Position numbers and translations under genes: made by a program. DNA of 64,000 bases from positions 1,116,001-1,180,000 of the forward strand of contig CAVXVO010000005.1 in the NCBI GenBank assembly GCA_963765295.1, read 5' to 3'. Each line of letters starts with the position of its first letter. The stretch's first letter is position 1. Positions 17,403-25,063 of the stretch are shown in pieces. The stretch is from PALSA-612 sp963765295 (GTDB lineage: Bacteria > Actinomycetota > Thermoleophilia > Gaiellales > Gaiellaceae). The notes beneath the pieces were generated by a model, which saw only the letters and a program-made list of their open reading frames with translations, made no database searches and was not told where the DNA came from.

Positions 17403-18449
17403 TTACGGGAGCCGCGGTGACCAGAACGCCGAGAGGAGCCCGGCGCCGAGGAGAAGGCCGGCGGCGAGCAGCACCCACTCGTTCGTGATCTCGTTCTTTC
17501 CGGGCTTGCGGCCGAGCCTCGAGCCGAGATTGGCATAGGAGTCGTTCAACGTCTTCGCGTTCCGGGCGTCGACGAACTTGCCGCCGGTCAGCGAGGCGAT
17601 CGCGTGCAGCGTGGCCGGGTCGGGCGGTACCGGAATCGAGCTGCCGAAGCCGCCGGCGCCCGGCCCGCCGTACGGATTGCCGAAGCCGCCGTTGCCGAAG
17701 CTGAGCGTCCCGTTCGGCGTGCCCAGCGCGACGGTGAAGACGGGGATGCCGGCAGTCTTCGCCTGTGCGGCGCCCTCGAGCGGCTGCAGCGCACCGCGCG
17801 TCTGGTGGCCGTCGGAGAGGAAGACGATCGAGACGGGTGACTGCGCGCCGTGCGGGTGGTAGGCGATGGTCTGGCCGCTCGACGGCGCACCGGTCGGCCC
17901 CACAGCCGCCTGGGCGACCTCGACGGCGAGCGCGAGCGCGTCGCCGATCGCCGTCCCGCCGTTGCCGGTGAAATCGCCGAGCGTGTTGTCGGCCTGGCGG
18001 ATCAGGTTGTGGTCGGTCGTAGGCGGGGCGGCGATGTTCGCGTCACCCGAGAACGCGATCAGGGCGATACGGAGGTTCTTCGGCGCGTGGTCGAGGAAGA
18101 TCCGGACCGCCTTCTGCGCGGCGCCGAGCCGCGTGGGTTTGACGTCGGTCGCGTGCATCGATCCGGAGACGTCGACGACGAGGATCACCGTCGCCTCCTG
18201 GCTCGCGACGAGCGTCGACTGTTGCGGCCGGGCGAGGGCGACGCAGAGCGCGGCGAGCGCGAGCAGGAAGACGAGCGGCGCGACGTAGCGTCGCCAGGAG
18301 CGCCGCGTGCTCACCACGCCGGCGAGCACATCCATGTTCGTGAACTTGACCGCGTACTTCGCCCGCCGCCGCTGCGCGAGCAGGTAGACGCCGATCACGA
18401 GCGGCACGACGAGCAGGGTCAGCAGGAGGAGCGGCTGGGCAAAGCTCAT
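17403..18449 (-). CDS. BatA-like VWA-domain membrane protein
   Basis: A 348-residue protein: N-terminal membrane segments (MSFAQPLLLLTLLVVPLVIG and APLVFLLALAALCVAL), a VWA domain with MIDAS DVSGSM, FSGDANIAAPPT and LSDGHQTRGAL, a Gly-rich stretch near residues 245-265 (FGNGGFGNPYGGPGAGGFGS), and a C-terminal membrane segment. It is the last gene of a five-gene unit with MoxR and DUF58 proteins, the usual Bat/MoxR context, where AAA+ and VWA proteins work together on envelope or redox protein maturation. It is a paralog of the gene at 19171-20133. ATG 18447-18449 lies 22 bases after the preceding stop. Confidence 0.85.
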   Translation of the reverse strand: MSFAQPLLLLTLLVVPLVIGVYLLAQRRRAKYAVKFTNMDVLAGVVSTRRSWRRYVAPLVFLLALAALCVALARPQQSTLVASQEATVILVVDVSGSMHATDVKPTRLGAAQKAVRIFLDHAPKNLRIALIAFSGDANIAAPPTTDHNLIRQADNTLGDFTGNGGTAIGDALALAVEVAQAAVGPTGAPSSGQTIAYHPHGAQSPVSIVFLSDGHQTRGALQPLEGAAQAKTAGIPVFTVALGTPNGTLSFGNGGFGNPYGGPGAGGFGSSIPVPPDPATLHAIASLTGGKFVDARNAKTLNDSYANLGSRLGRKPGKNEITNEWVLLAAGLLLGAGLLSAFWSPRLP

Positions 18450-18471
18450 GTGCGAACCTCCGGTTCGACCG

Positions 18472-19174
18472 TCATGCTCCGCCCCCGCAGGTGAGGTCGA
18501 CCTGGACGACGACGCGCACGGCCACGACCGCACCGCCGGCGTGGACGGAGACGGTCACCCGGCCGGCGCGCACGGTCTGCGACGCCTGCACGCTCGAGAC
18601 GAGACCGGCGGCCGGCGGCTTCGGCGTGTAGAAGCCGATCGCGTGCGTGGCGCTGACGAGCGTCTCACCGGCCGCGCACGTCTTCGTCACCGTCTGCGGG
18701 CCTGGCTGGATGCGAATGGTCGTCACGCGGCGCGTGTCGGGATGGCCGGGTGGGACGACGTGGTGGATCGTCGGAATCCGTTGGCCGCCGCCCGCGCTCG
18801 GCATGCAGCCGATGTGCGGCCGGAAGGTGGCGAGTCGCGACGGCGTGCGCACCGACGTCGCCACGAACAGCGCCGTCCTGCTCGTCGTGATCCCCGGGTT
18901 CACGGGAGCGCCGATCAACCCCTGGAAGGTGACGTCGATCGCGGGGTCGGTGAGCTCGGCATCGAGACCGCCGACGATGTAGCCCTTGGGACAGGAAAGC
19001 TGGTACTCGACACGCGGTCGCGGCGCGGTGCTGCCCGTCGGGAACGACGACCCACGGGCCGGCGACGCGGACGCAGACCTGGAGGCCCCGACACTCGTTC
19101 GTCGCGCCTGCGGGCGAGGCGAAGACGGCGAGCGCCGCCGCGGTGGCGAGGACGACGGCGACCGGCAGCCTCAC
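18472..19174 (-). CDS. Secreted protein of unknown function in the MoxR operon, with one frame break
   Basis: GTG 19172-19174 overlaps the TGA of the preceding VWA gene (GTGA). The N-terminus MRLPVAVVLATAAALAVFAS is a signal peptide with likely cleavage after AGA. The rest, after a frame break near 19035, reads LSCPKGYIVGGLDAELTDPA, TFQGLIGAPVNPG, then FRPHIGCMPSAGGG and an end with VSVHAGGAVVAVRVVVQVDL. Cysteines near both ends may pair outside the cell. I do not recognise the family. Sitting between two VWA genes, it may be a substrate or partner of the complex (inference), in the place where BatD-like proteins occur elsewhere. Confidence 0.6.
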
Positions 19175-20133
19175 ACGAGCCTCCGGAACCAGAACATCGA
19201 CATCCCGCCGCCGACGAGCAGGAGCAGGGCGGCGCTGCCGGCGAACACGTCCGTGATCTCGCGATCCTCCGACTTGTGGCCGAGCAGCGACCCGAGCCGC
19301 TGGTAGACCTCCTTGAGGCGCGAGCTGCTCGCTGCCGAGAAGGACTGGCCGCCGCTTCCCTTGGCGATCAGCTGCAGCGTCTGCGGGCTGGGAGGCACGT
19401 GGATCGTCACACGGTAGCCCCCGGTCAGCGTCTGCTGGACGACGCCGCTCGGCGTGCCGAGGACGACGGTGTACACGGGGATGTGGGCGGCCTTGGCCAG
19501 TCGCGCGGCAGCCTGCGGCGTCGTCCGGCCGCCGTCGCGCGAGCCGTCCGAGAACATGAGCATGGCGGTCGGCGGCACCTTTCCGTCCGAGGTGCGCTGA
19601 AGCTTCGCGATTCGGACTCCGAGCGCGACCGCGTCACCGATCGCGGTGCCCTCGCCCGGCCGGAGCTCGCGGAGCGCCTCGGAGACGAGCGTACGGTCGC
19701 TGGTCGGCGGCAGCGCCACCCGGGCGTTGCTCGCGAACGAGACGATGCCGACGCGGTACTTCTTCGGCAGCTTCTTGACGAACGCGTTCGCCGCAAGCAG
19801 GGCGGCGGTGAGCCGCGTCGGCTTGACGTCGGTGGCCCTCATCGATCGGGACGTGTCGATCCCGAGCATGACCGTCGCCTCCTCGCGGGGCACCGTGATC
19901 GTCGCGTGCGGGCGGGCGACGCCGACGATCATCGCCACGAGCCCGACGAGCAGGACGACGAGCGGGACGTAGCGGAGACGTCCGGGCGAACGGTCGACGA
20001 CGGCCGGGATGAGTGCGGGGCTCGCGAACTCGGCGCTCTGCCGCTTGCGCCGCCGCTCGAGGACGACGTACGCGGCGACGGTCGCCGGAACGGCGACGAG
20101 CAAGAGCAGCCAGAGTGGCGACTGGAAGCTCAG
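19171..20133 (-). CDS. BatA/BatB-like VWA-domain membrane protein with CTG start
   Basis: A 320-residue paralog of the 17403-18449 protein: SFQSPLWLLLLVAVPATVAA membrane segment, VWA MIDAS DTSRSM, SFASNARVALPPTSDRT, MFSDGSRDGG, and a last membrane segment ending FWFRRLV. No ATG, GTG or TTG fits upstream. CTG 20131-20133 sits exactly where the paralog has its ATG (CTG-AGC-TTC against ATG-AGC-TTT) and overlaps the TGA of the DUF58 gene as CTGA. A CTG start is therefore the simplest reading. It would cooperate with MoxR and DUF58 proteins at the membrane. Confidence 0.85.
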   Translation of the reverse strand: MSFQSPLWLLLLVAVPATVAAYVVLERRRKRQSAEFASPALIPAVVDRSPGRLRYVPLVVLLVGLVAMIVGVARPHATITVPREEATVMLGIDTSRSMRATDVKPTRLTAALLAANAFVKKLPKKYRVGIVSFASNARVALPPTSDRTLVSEALRELRPGEGTAIGDAVALGVRIAKLQRTSDGKVPPTAMLMFSDGSRDGGRTTPQAAARLAKAAHIPVYTVVLGTPSGVVQQTLTGGYRVTIHVPPSPQTLQLIAKGSGGQSFSAASSSRLKEVYQRLGSLLGHKSEDREITDVFAGSAALLLLVGGGMSMFWFRRLV

Positions 20134-21068
20134 CGCCGCCCCCGCTTCAGGAACAGCGCCAGCGACCGGAGCCAGTCGCCGGACGTCGAGAGCACGGTGT
20201 GGCGGACGCCGAGCGAGGCGAGCGTCCGGCGCAGGCCGCTTCGCTCCTCCTCGGCGGCGGCCGCGAAACGGGCGCGGAGCTTGGCGTCGCGGGTGTCGAC
20301 GCGGAGCTGGCGGCCGGTCTCGGGATCGACGAGCCACAGGTCGCCCGCGTTCGGGAGCTCCTGCTCACGAGGGTCCCGGATCTCGACGGCGATGACGTCG
20401 TGACGCCCGGCGAGCTCGAGCAGCGGCCGGCGCCAGTCGAACGGGCCGCGGAAGTCGGAGACGACCACGACGAGCGCGCGCTGCCGCGCCAGCGAGCTCG
20501 TCCGGCGCGCCGCCTCGCCCAGGGAGGTCGCACCGACGCGGTCAGCGCCGTCTTCGACCTCGTGCTCCGCTCGGAGCGCCGCGAGCAGGCCGATCAGCCC
20601 CACCCGGCCCTGTCGGGCGGGCAGCGACTGCGGGCGCCCGTCACCGAAGGTGACGACGCCGAGCCGGTTGCCGCGGCGGGTGGCCACGTGACCGAGCGCC
20701 AGTGCGGCGCCCTCCGCGACGTCGGCCTTGCGGCGGTCGGCGGTGCCGAACGCCATCGACGGCGACGTGTCGAGGACGAGCCAGGTGACGAGAACGCGCT
20801 CGGCGAGCTGGACGCGGACGTGCGTCTGGCCGGTACGGGCGGTGACGTTCCACTCGATCTGACGCACGTCGTCCCCCGGGACGTAGGCGCGCACCTGGGC
20901 GAGCTCCGTGCCCTGGCCGAGCACGTCCGAGCGGTAGTCGCCCGCGAGCATCCCGCCGATCCGCCGTCCGATGCTGATGTCGAGCGCGCGCAGGAGCACC
21001 TCGGGCATCGGCCCCGGGCCGGGCGCATCTGCACGCGCCGGTCGTGCCAGCGCGTGGACCGAGCTCAT
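20130..21068 (-). CDS. DUF58-domain protein
   Basis: A 312-residue protein with the DUF58 signature GTELAQVRAYVPGDDVRQIEW followed by NVTARTGQTHVRV, then a VWA-like fold with DTSPSM. Residues near 200-230 carry VVVVSDFRGPFDWRRPLLEL. There is no clear membrane segment in the visible start, so it may be a peripheral or cytosolic partner. DUF58 proteins nearly always lie next to MoxR ATPases. Overlaps on both sides (ATGA with moxR, CTGA with the VWA gene) indicate one transcript with coupled translation. Confidence 0.9.
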   Translation of the reverse strand: MSSVHALARPARADAPGPGPMPEVLLRALDISIGRRIGGMLAGDYRSDVLGQGTELAQVRAYVPGDDVRQIEWNVTARTGQTHVRVQLAERVLVTWLVLDTSPSMAFGTADRRKADVAEGAALALGHVATRRGNRLGVVTFGDGRPQSLPARQGRVGLIGLLAALRAEHEVEDGADRVGATSLGEAARRTSSLARQRALVVVVSDFRGPFDWRRPLLELAGRHDVIAVEIRDPREQELPNAGDLWLVDPETGRQLRVDTRDAKLRARFAAAAEEERSGLRRTLASLGVRHTVLSTSGDWLRSLALFLKRGRR

Positions 21069-22084
21069 GCGGCGCTCGTGCGGGCCAGGTCGACCTGGGG
21101 CACGGGCACCGCCTGGAGGACCGCGTCGAGGATCCGCTCGGCGTCCGTCTCCTCGGCCAGCGCCTGGTACGTGAGCACGAGCCGGTGCCGGAACGCGTCG
21201 CGGGCGAGCGCGTGGATGTCCTCGACGACCACGTAGTCGCGGCCGCGAAGGAGCGCGAGGGCGCGGGAGGCCTGGATGACCGCGATCGGCCCTCGCGGGC
21301 TGGCGCCGAAGGCGATGTAGTCGGAGAGGTCGTCGAGGCCGTAACGGGCCGGCGTCCGCGTCGCGGTGGCGAGCTCGACCGCATAGCTGATCAGCGCCGG
21401 GTCGACGTACACGCCGACCGTCGCGCGCTGGAGCTCCCGTAGCTCGTCGAGCGTCAGCACCTGGCGGAGCTCGGGGTGCGGGACGAGCTGGCGCTGGACG
21501 ATCGTCAGCTCCTCGTCGTGCGAGGGGTAGCCGATGACGATCTTGAGCAGGAAGCGGTCGACCTGGGCCTCCGGCAGCGGATAGGTGCCCTCGGACTCGA
21601 TCGGGTTCTGCGTGGCCATGACGAGGAACGGATCGGGGACGAGGTGCGTGTCGTGTCCGATCGTCACCTGATGCTCCTGCATCACCTCGAGCAGCGCCGA
21701 CTGCACCTTGGCAGGCGCGCGGTTGATCTCGTCGGCGAGCAGGAAGTTGCAGAAGACGGGACCGAGCTCGGTGTCGAACGTGCCCTCGCCCGCGCGGTAG
21801 ATCCGCGTCCCGACGAGGTCGGACGGGACGAGGTCGGGCGTGAACTGCACGCGGGCGAACGAGCCGCCGAGGACGCCGGCGGCCGTCTTGATCGTCAGCG
21901 TCTTCGCGAGCCCGGGGACTCCCTCGATCAGCAGATGTCCCTGCGCCAGCAGGCACACGAGCACCCGCTCGAGCATGGCGTCCTGGCCTGCGATCACTCG
22001 CCTGATCTCGAACAGCGTCTGCTCGAGCCGCTCCTTCGCCGCCTCCGGAGAGGGAGGCGGAGCGTCGTTCGCCTGCGTCACCAC
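21065..22084 (-). CDS. moxR: MoxR-family AAA+ ATPase
   Basis: A 339-residue ATPase with Walker A GVPGLAKT, the motif VQFTPDLVPSDLVGTRIY, Walker B LLADEINRAPAK, sensor I MATQNPIESEGTYPLPEAQ with the Arg-finger region DRFLLK, and a C-terminal lid (RGRDYVVVEDIHALARD). MoxR ATPases act as chaperones with VWA partners. GTG 22082-22084 was chosen because GGAAGGAG lies seven bases upstream; the ATG at 22115-22117 is in frame but has a poor site. It is the first gene of the operon. Confidence 0.9.
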   Translation of the reverse strand: MVTQANDAPPPSPEAAKERLEQTLFEIRRVIAGQDAMLERVLVCLLAQGHLLIEGVPGLAKTLTIKTAAGVLGGSFARVQFTPDLVPSDLVGTRIYRAGEGTFDTELGPVFCNFLLADEINRAPAKVQSALLEVMQEHQVTIGHDTHLVPDPFLVMATQNPIESEGTYPLPEAQVDRFLLKIVIGYPSHDEELTIVQRQLVPHPELRQVLTLDELRELQRATVGVYVDPALISYAVELATATRTPARYGLDDLSDYIAFGASPRGPIAVIQASRALALLRGRDYVVVEDIHALARDAFRHRLVLTYQALAEETDAERILDAVLQAVPVPQVDLARTSAA

Positions 22085-22180
22085 GTCAGCGCTCCTTCCG
22101 TCTGGTCCGATGGACATACGGAAGCAGATCCAACTGAGTTTTCGCTAAGAACGGGTTCGGACGCCACGTCTCTCCTGGCC

Positions 22181-22260
22181 GTGTCAGGGGGACAGTCCCT
22201 CGGACCTGGCCGGACCGGACGTGTCGAGGGGACAGTCCCTCGGACCTGGCCGGATCAGAC
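22181..22260. repeat. Two tandem 40-base REP-like units, copies 7 and 8
   Basis: Units 22181-22220 and 22221-22260 differ at only a few positions. Each reads GTGTC, then a GGGGACAGTCCCTC core, then GGACCTGGCCGGA and GGAC or AGAC. They lie upstream of moxR and downstream of the 22289 gene. They share the core and the CTGGCCGGA tail with the copies around the RAYT gene. Confidence 0.85.
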
Positions 22261-22288
22261 GTGGGTGCTGGGCGCTGGGAGCCGGACG

Positions 22289-22795
22289 TCAGCCGAGCAG
22301 AGACTTGAGCTTGGCCTCGACCTCGGCGTGGAGGCGGTGCTCCTCCTGCTCGCGCCGGATCGCGTCCTCGCGCTGGCGGCGGAGGTCGGGCTCGATCTGC
22401 TCCACGTAGATGCGGTTGGCGGCCGCGACGTGCTCCTTCAGCGCCCGGACGTGAGCGTCGAGCTCGCCCGCCGGTAGCGGCCCGAGCTGAAGTCCCCGGC
22501 CCTCGTCGAGCAGCGGTTCGACGAGCTGAGGCGGCCAGGCGAGCTGGGTCTGCCGGAAGGCGCGGAGCCAGTGCTCGCTCGGCCAGCCGCCCTGGAACGG
22601 AACGAGGAAGCGGACCTGGCCGTCCTCGATCTCGATGTGGGTCGCTCCTGCGAGCGCCACCTCCTCGTGGCGCTCGCTCGGCACGGCCGAGATCCGAGAC
22701 GGCTGGAACCCATCCTCGCCGCCGCGGATCCGTGCGGAGAGCAGGCCGCCGCCGAGCAGTGTCGTCACCTCGTCGTCGCGGTGCGCCTCGGACAC
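22289..22795 (-). CDS. Hypothetical protein with charged C-terminal helix
   Basis: A 168-residue protein from GTG 22793-22795. The middle has IEIEDGQVRFLVPFQGGWPS and the last 50 residues form a highly charged, probably coiled-coil helix (DLRRQREDAIRREQEEHRLH). No signal peptide, membrane segment or known motif is visible. The N-terminal 25 residues are less convincing and the true start may be inside. It stands alone between the MoxR operon and the DUF4091 gene. Confidence 0.55.
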   Translation of the reverse strand: MSEAHRDDEVTTLLGGGLLSARIRGGEDGFQPSRISAVPSERHEEVALAGATHIEIEDGQVRFLVPFQGGWPSEHWLRAFRQTQLAWPPQLVEPLLDEGRGLQLGPLPAGELDAHVRALKEHVAAANRIYVEQIEPDLRRQREDAIRREQEEHRLHAEVEAKLKSLLG

Positions 22796-22852
22796 ACTTG
22801 CTGAATCGACGCGGGACGCCGTGCTTGGTTCACCCCTTCGAGGGAGTCCGCC

Positions 22853-24580
22853 TCAACTCGACGCGAGCTTGAGCGCGTCCAGGCGCGCGGCCTCGATCCG
22901 GCCGGCGGTCGACGCGTCGTGCGACCAGCGGGGCCAGGCCTGCGGCGTCGTGCTCTTCAGGTCGCAGCCGACGACGCACGCGAGCTGCACGCCGGACGCG
23001 GTGGCGCTGAAGAGCCCGTGCGCCCCGAGGATCTGCCGCACCTTCGCGGCCCCGAAGCGCTTGCGGACGATGGCGAAGACGTCCCAGTCCTCGACGCCGG
23101 CGCGGATCTGCTCGAGCCTGGCGCTCGCGATCGGCGCGCCGTTGCCGGGATAGATCAGCACGCTCTCGCCGCGCCCCGGGATGTTGGACGCGAGTGGGTC
23201 TCCGGACGAACCGTAGGTCGTCAACCCTTGCCCGTAGAGGATCCCGTCGATCCCCTCGAGCGCCGTCCAGAGGACGAACATGCGCGGGTTCGACAGCGGC
23301 TCGCTCGTGCTGAAGGACGGGAAGCCGGGGACACCGTAGTAGGTGTACGCGAGGATCCGTTCGCCGTGCGAACGGGCCTTGTCGATCTGGTCGAGGTACT
23401 GGTGCATGCGGCTGCCGAGCTTCTGCTTGGCCGGCACCGTGAAGATCCCGTAGTAGCGCCAGTCGACGACCGACCAGATGTCGACGTCGTCGGTCCCCTT
23501 GCCGTCGTAGAGACGCGCCATGGCCGAATCGGGAGTCGCCGTGGTCAGCATCTTCCCGCCCGGGAAACAACGGTGGACCGCCGTCGCCTGGCGGGCGAGC
23601 AGGCTCGTGTGTGTGTCGCCGGGCTCGTCGTACGGGTAGATGTACGGGATCGCGCCGTTCTGGAGGAACCCGTGCAGCGTCCAGAACTGCTTGACGCTGC
23701 CGAGGTAGTTGCACCATTTCTCCGGGTCGGACGGGCTCAGCCCGGCGATGTAGCTGCTCGCGTTGGCCCGGTTGCTCGACAGCGGGATCCACAGGTCGGG
23801 AAACTGGGCCGCCTGGAGCTGCTGGATCATCTCCCCGGCCGAGTCCTTCCACCAGGCGTTGCTCGAGACGTAGCCGGACGGGCTCGACGGGATCCCGTAG
23901 CCCCACGAGTCGGGCGCGATGCGGTAGGCGGAGAGGAAGGCGAAGAGCGCGGCGTTCTCGGCGCGAATCTGGGCGTCGGTCGTGAGGTGGAAGAGCTGGA
24001 TCGCCTTGTTCACGTAGCCCTGCGGGCCGACGCCGAAGACCGACAGGAGGTTGCCCGCCGGCTGCCCGGGCTGCGGGAGCTGGACACCGAAGACGGTGAT
24101 CGTCAGCGGCAGCACGACCTTCGACCTGTCGGCCGTGACCGTGACGGACGCCTTGTACGTGCCCGGCTTCGTCCCGTACGGCACTGCGATCTCGACCGAG
24201 AGCGGCTGGTTCTGCTGCTCGGCGGGATGCGCGCTTCCGTCCCAGGGAAGCAGCGCGTCCGGGACGAGCGAGGAGCCGAAGCGGACGAAGTGCCAGTAGC
24301 GGAGCTGAACGCCGATCGGCCCGAGACTCCTGGTGTCGACGGCGAGGCCGACCTGGCGTGCGTTCGAGACGACGATCAGGCCGGTTCCGTCACCTCCGAC
24401 AGGCTCGTTGATCGCCAGCGCGCGTCCTCCGCCGGCCGGCAGCTTCCCCGTGCGCGGGATCGTCTGCGCGGACGGATACGTGACGACGGACGGGCCGGTC
24501 GCGCCGATCCGGCCCGCGGCGGCACCTGCCGCGGCGAGCGCGACCAGGGCGACCAACGCGAGTGCGAGCCGACCTCTCAC
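22853..24580 (-). CDS. Secreted DUF4091 glycoside hydrolase-like protein
   Basis: A 575-residue protein with a signal peptide (RGRLALALVALVALAAAGAA), a beta-rich N-terminal domain (residues about 30-180) and a TIM-barrel-like part containing IPYIYPYDEPGDTH, DIWSVVDWRYYG, ERILAYTYYGVPGFPSF and GIDGILYGQGLTTY. The C-terminal DUF4091 region ends in RLEQIRAGVEDWDVFAIVRK. The DEP motif is a likely acid catalyst site. Members are secreted carbohydrate-active proteins, rarely characterised. GTG 24578-24580 is chosen over ATG 24625 because it follows the MOSC stop and begins directly with the signal peptide. Confidence 0.75.
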   Translation of the reverse strand: MRGRLALALVALVALAAAGAAAGRIGATGPSVVTYPSAQTIPRTGKLPAGGGRALAINEPVGGDGTGLIVVSNARQVGLAVDTRSLGPIGVQLRYWHFVRFGSSLVPDALLPWDGSAHPAEQQNQPLSVEIAVPYGTKPGTYKASVTVTADRSKVVLPLTITVFGVQLPQPGQPAGNLLSVFGVGPQGYVNKAIQLFHLTTDAQIRAENAALFAFLSAYRIAPDSWGYGIPSSPSGYVSSNAWWKDSAGEMIQQLQAAQFPDLWIPLSSNRANASSYIAGLSPSDPEKWCNYLGSVKQFWTLHGFLQNGAIPYIYPYDEPGDTHTSLLARQATAVHRCFPGGKMLTTATPDSAMARLYDGKGTDDVDIWSVVDWRYYGIFTVPAKQKLGSRMHQYLDQIDKARSHGERILAYTYYGVPGFPSFSTSEPLSNPRMFVLWTALEGIDGILYGQGLTTYGSSGDPLASNIPGRGESVLIYPGNGAPIASARLEQIRAGVEDWDVFAIVRKRFGAAKVRQILGAHGLFSATASGVQLACVVGCDLKSTTPQAWPRWSHDASTAGRIEAARLDALKLASS

Positions 24581-24596
24581 GGACGGAAGGCTATAG

Positions 24597-25022
24597 CTAC
24601 CCGAGTTCGGCGATCTCGTCGCCAACCGAGATGGTGCCGTCCGTGAGGATGTCGGCGTTGATCCCGGCGCGGTGGACGAGGTCGTCGATGATCCCGGGCC
24701 GCGTCAGCTCCTGCAGGTGCTGGCACGGCTCGCAGAGCTCGACCCCGAAGCACTCGACGTCGCCGACCCGGAAGCGCTTGCCGACGAGCTCGTTCAGGCG
24801 CACACCTCGGACGGTCACCTGGCGCCGCGTCTCGCCCGGCGCGAGGCCGACGTCGGCGACGACGCTCTCCTCGACAAGCGTCAGCGCCTGTCCCGGCTTG
24901 GCGCCGTTCGGCCGGAAGTGCCGGTCGCCCTCGACGCCCTTGCCTGCAAGCACGCGCACGACCTCGACCTGCGCGAGCGCTTCGCCTTCCTCGGGCCCGA
25001 CATGGATCGCCACGACCGTCAC
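24597..25022 (-). CDS. MOSC-domain protein
   Basis: A 141-residue stand-alone MOSC (MoCo sulfurase C-terminal) domain: VVRVLAGKGVEGDRHFR, then ALTLVEESVV, GETRRQVTVRGVRLNELVGK, and the conserved cysteine in FGVELCEPCQHLQ. Such proteins handle molybdenum cofactor or sulfur transfer, or detoxify hydroxylamine-type compounds with reductase partners. No molybdoenzyme lies nearby. The following gene starts 17 bases after its stop, so the two may be co-transcribed. Confidence 0.85.
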   Translation of the reverse strand: MTVVAIHVGPEEGEALAQVEVVRVLAGKGVEGDRHFRPNGAKPGQALTLVEESVVADVGLAPGETRRQVTVRGVRLNELVGKRFRVGDVECFGVELCEPCQHLQELTRPGIIDDLVHRAGINADILTDGTISVGDEIAELG

Positions 25023-25063
25023 GGGATCGGCAGCCTACCGGCGGAGCCGGACCGCCGGGCGAC

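Noticed and set aside
17270..17488. A 72-codon Cys/Ser/Arg-rich plus-strand frame
   Set aside because: Its composition is implausible and it overlaps the end of the VWA gene; only a weak note on a hydrophobic peptide in another frame was kept.
22181..22260. A possible minimal CRISPR array
   Set aside because: The two 40-base units are directly adjacent without spacers and belong to the dispersed REP family; no cas genes are present.
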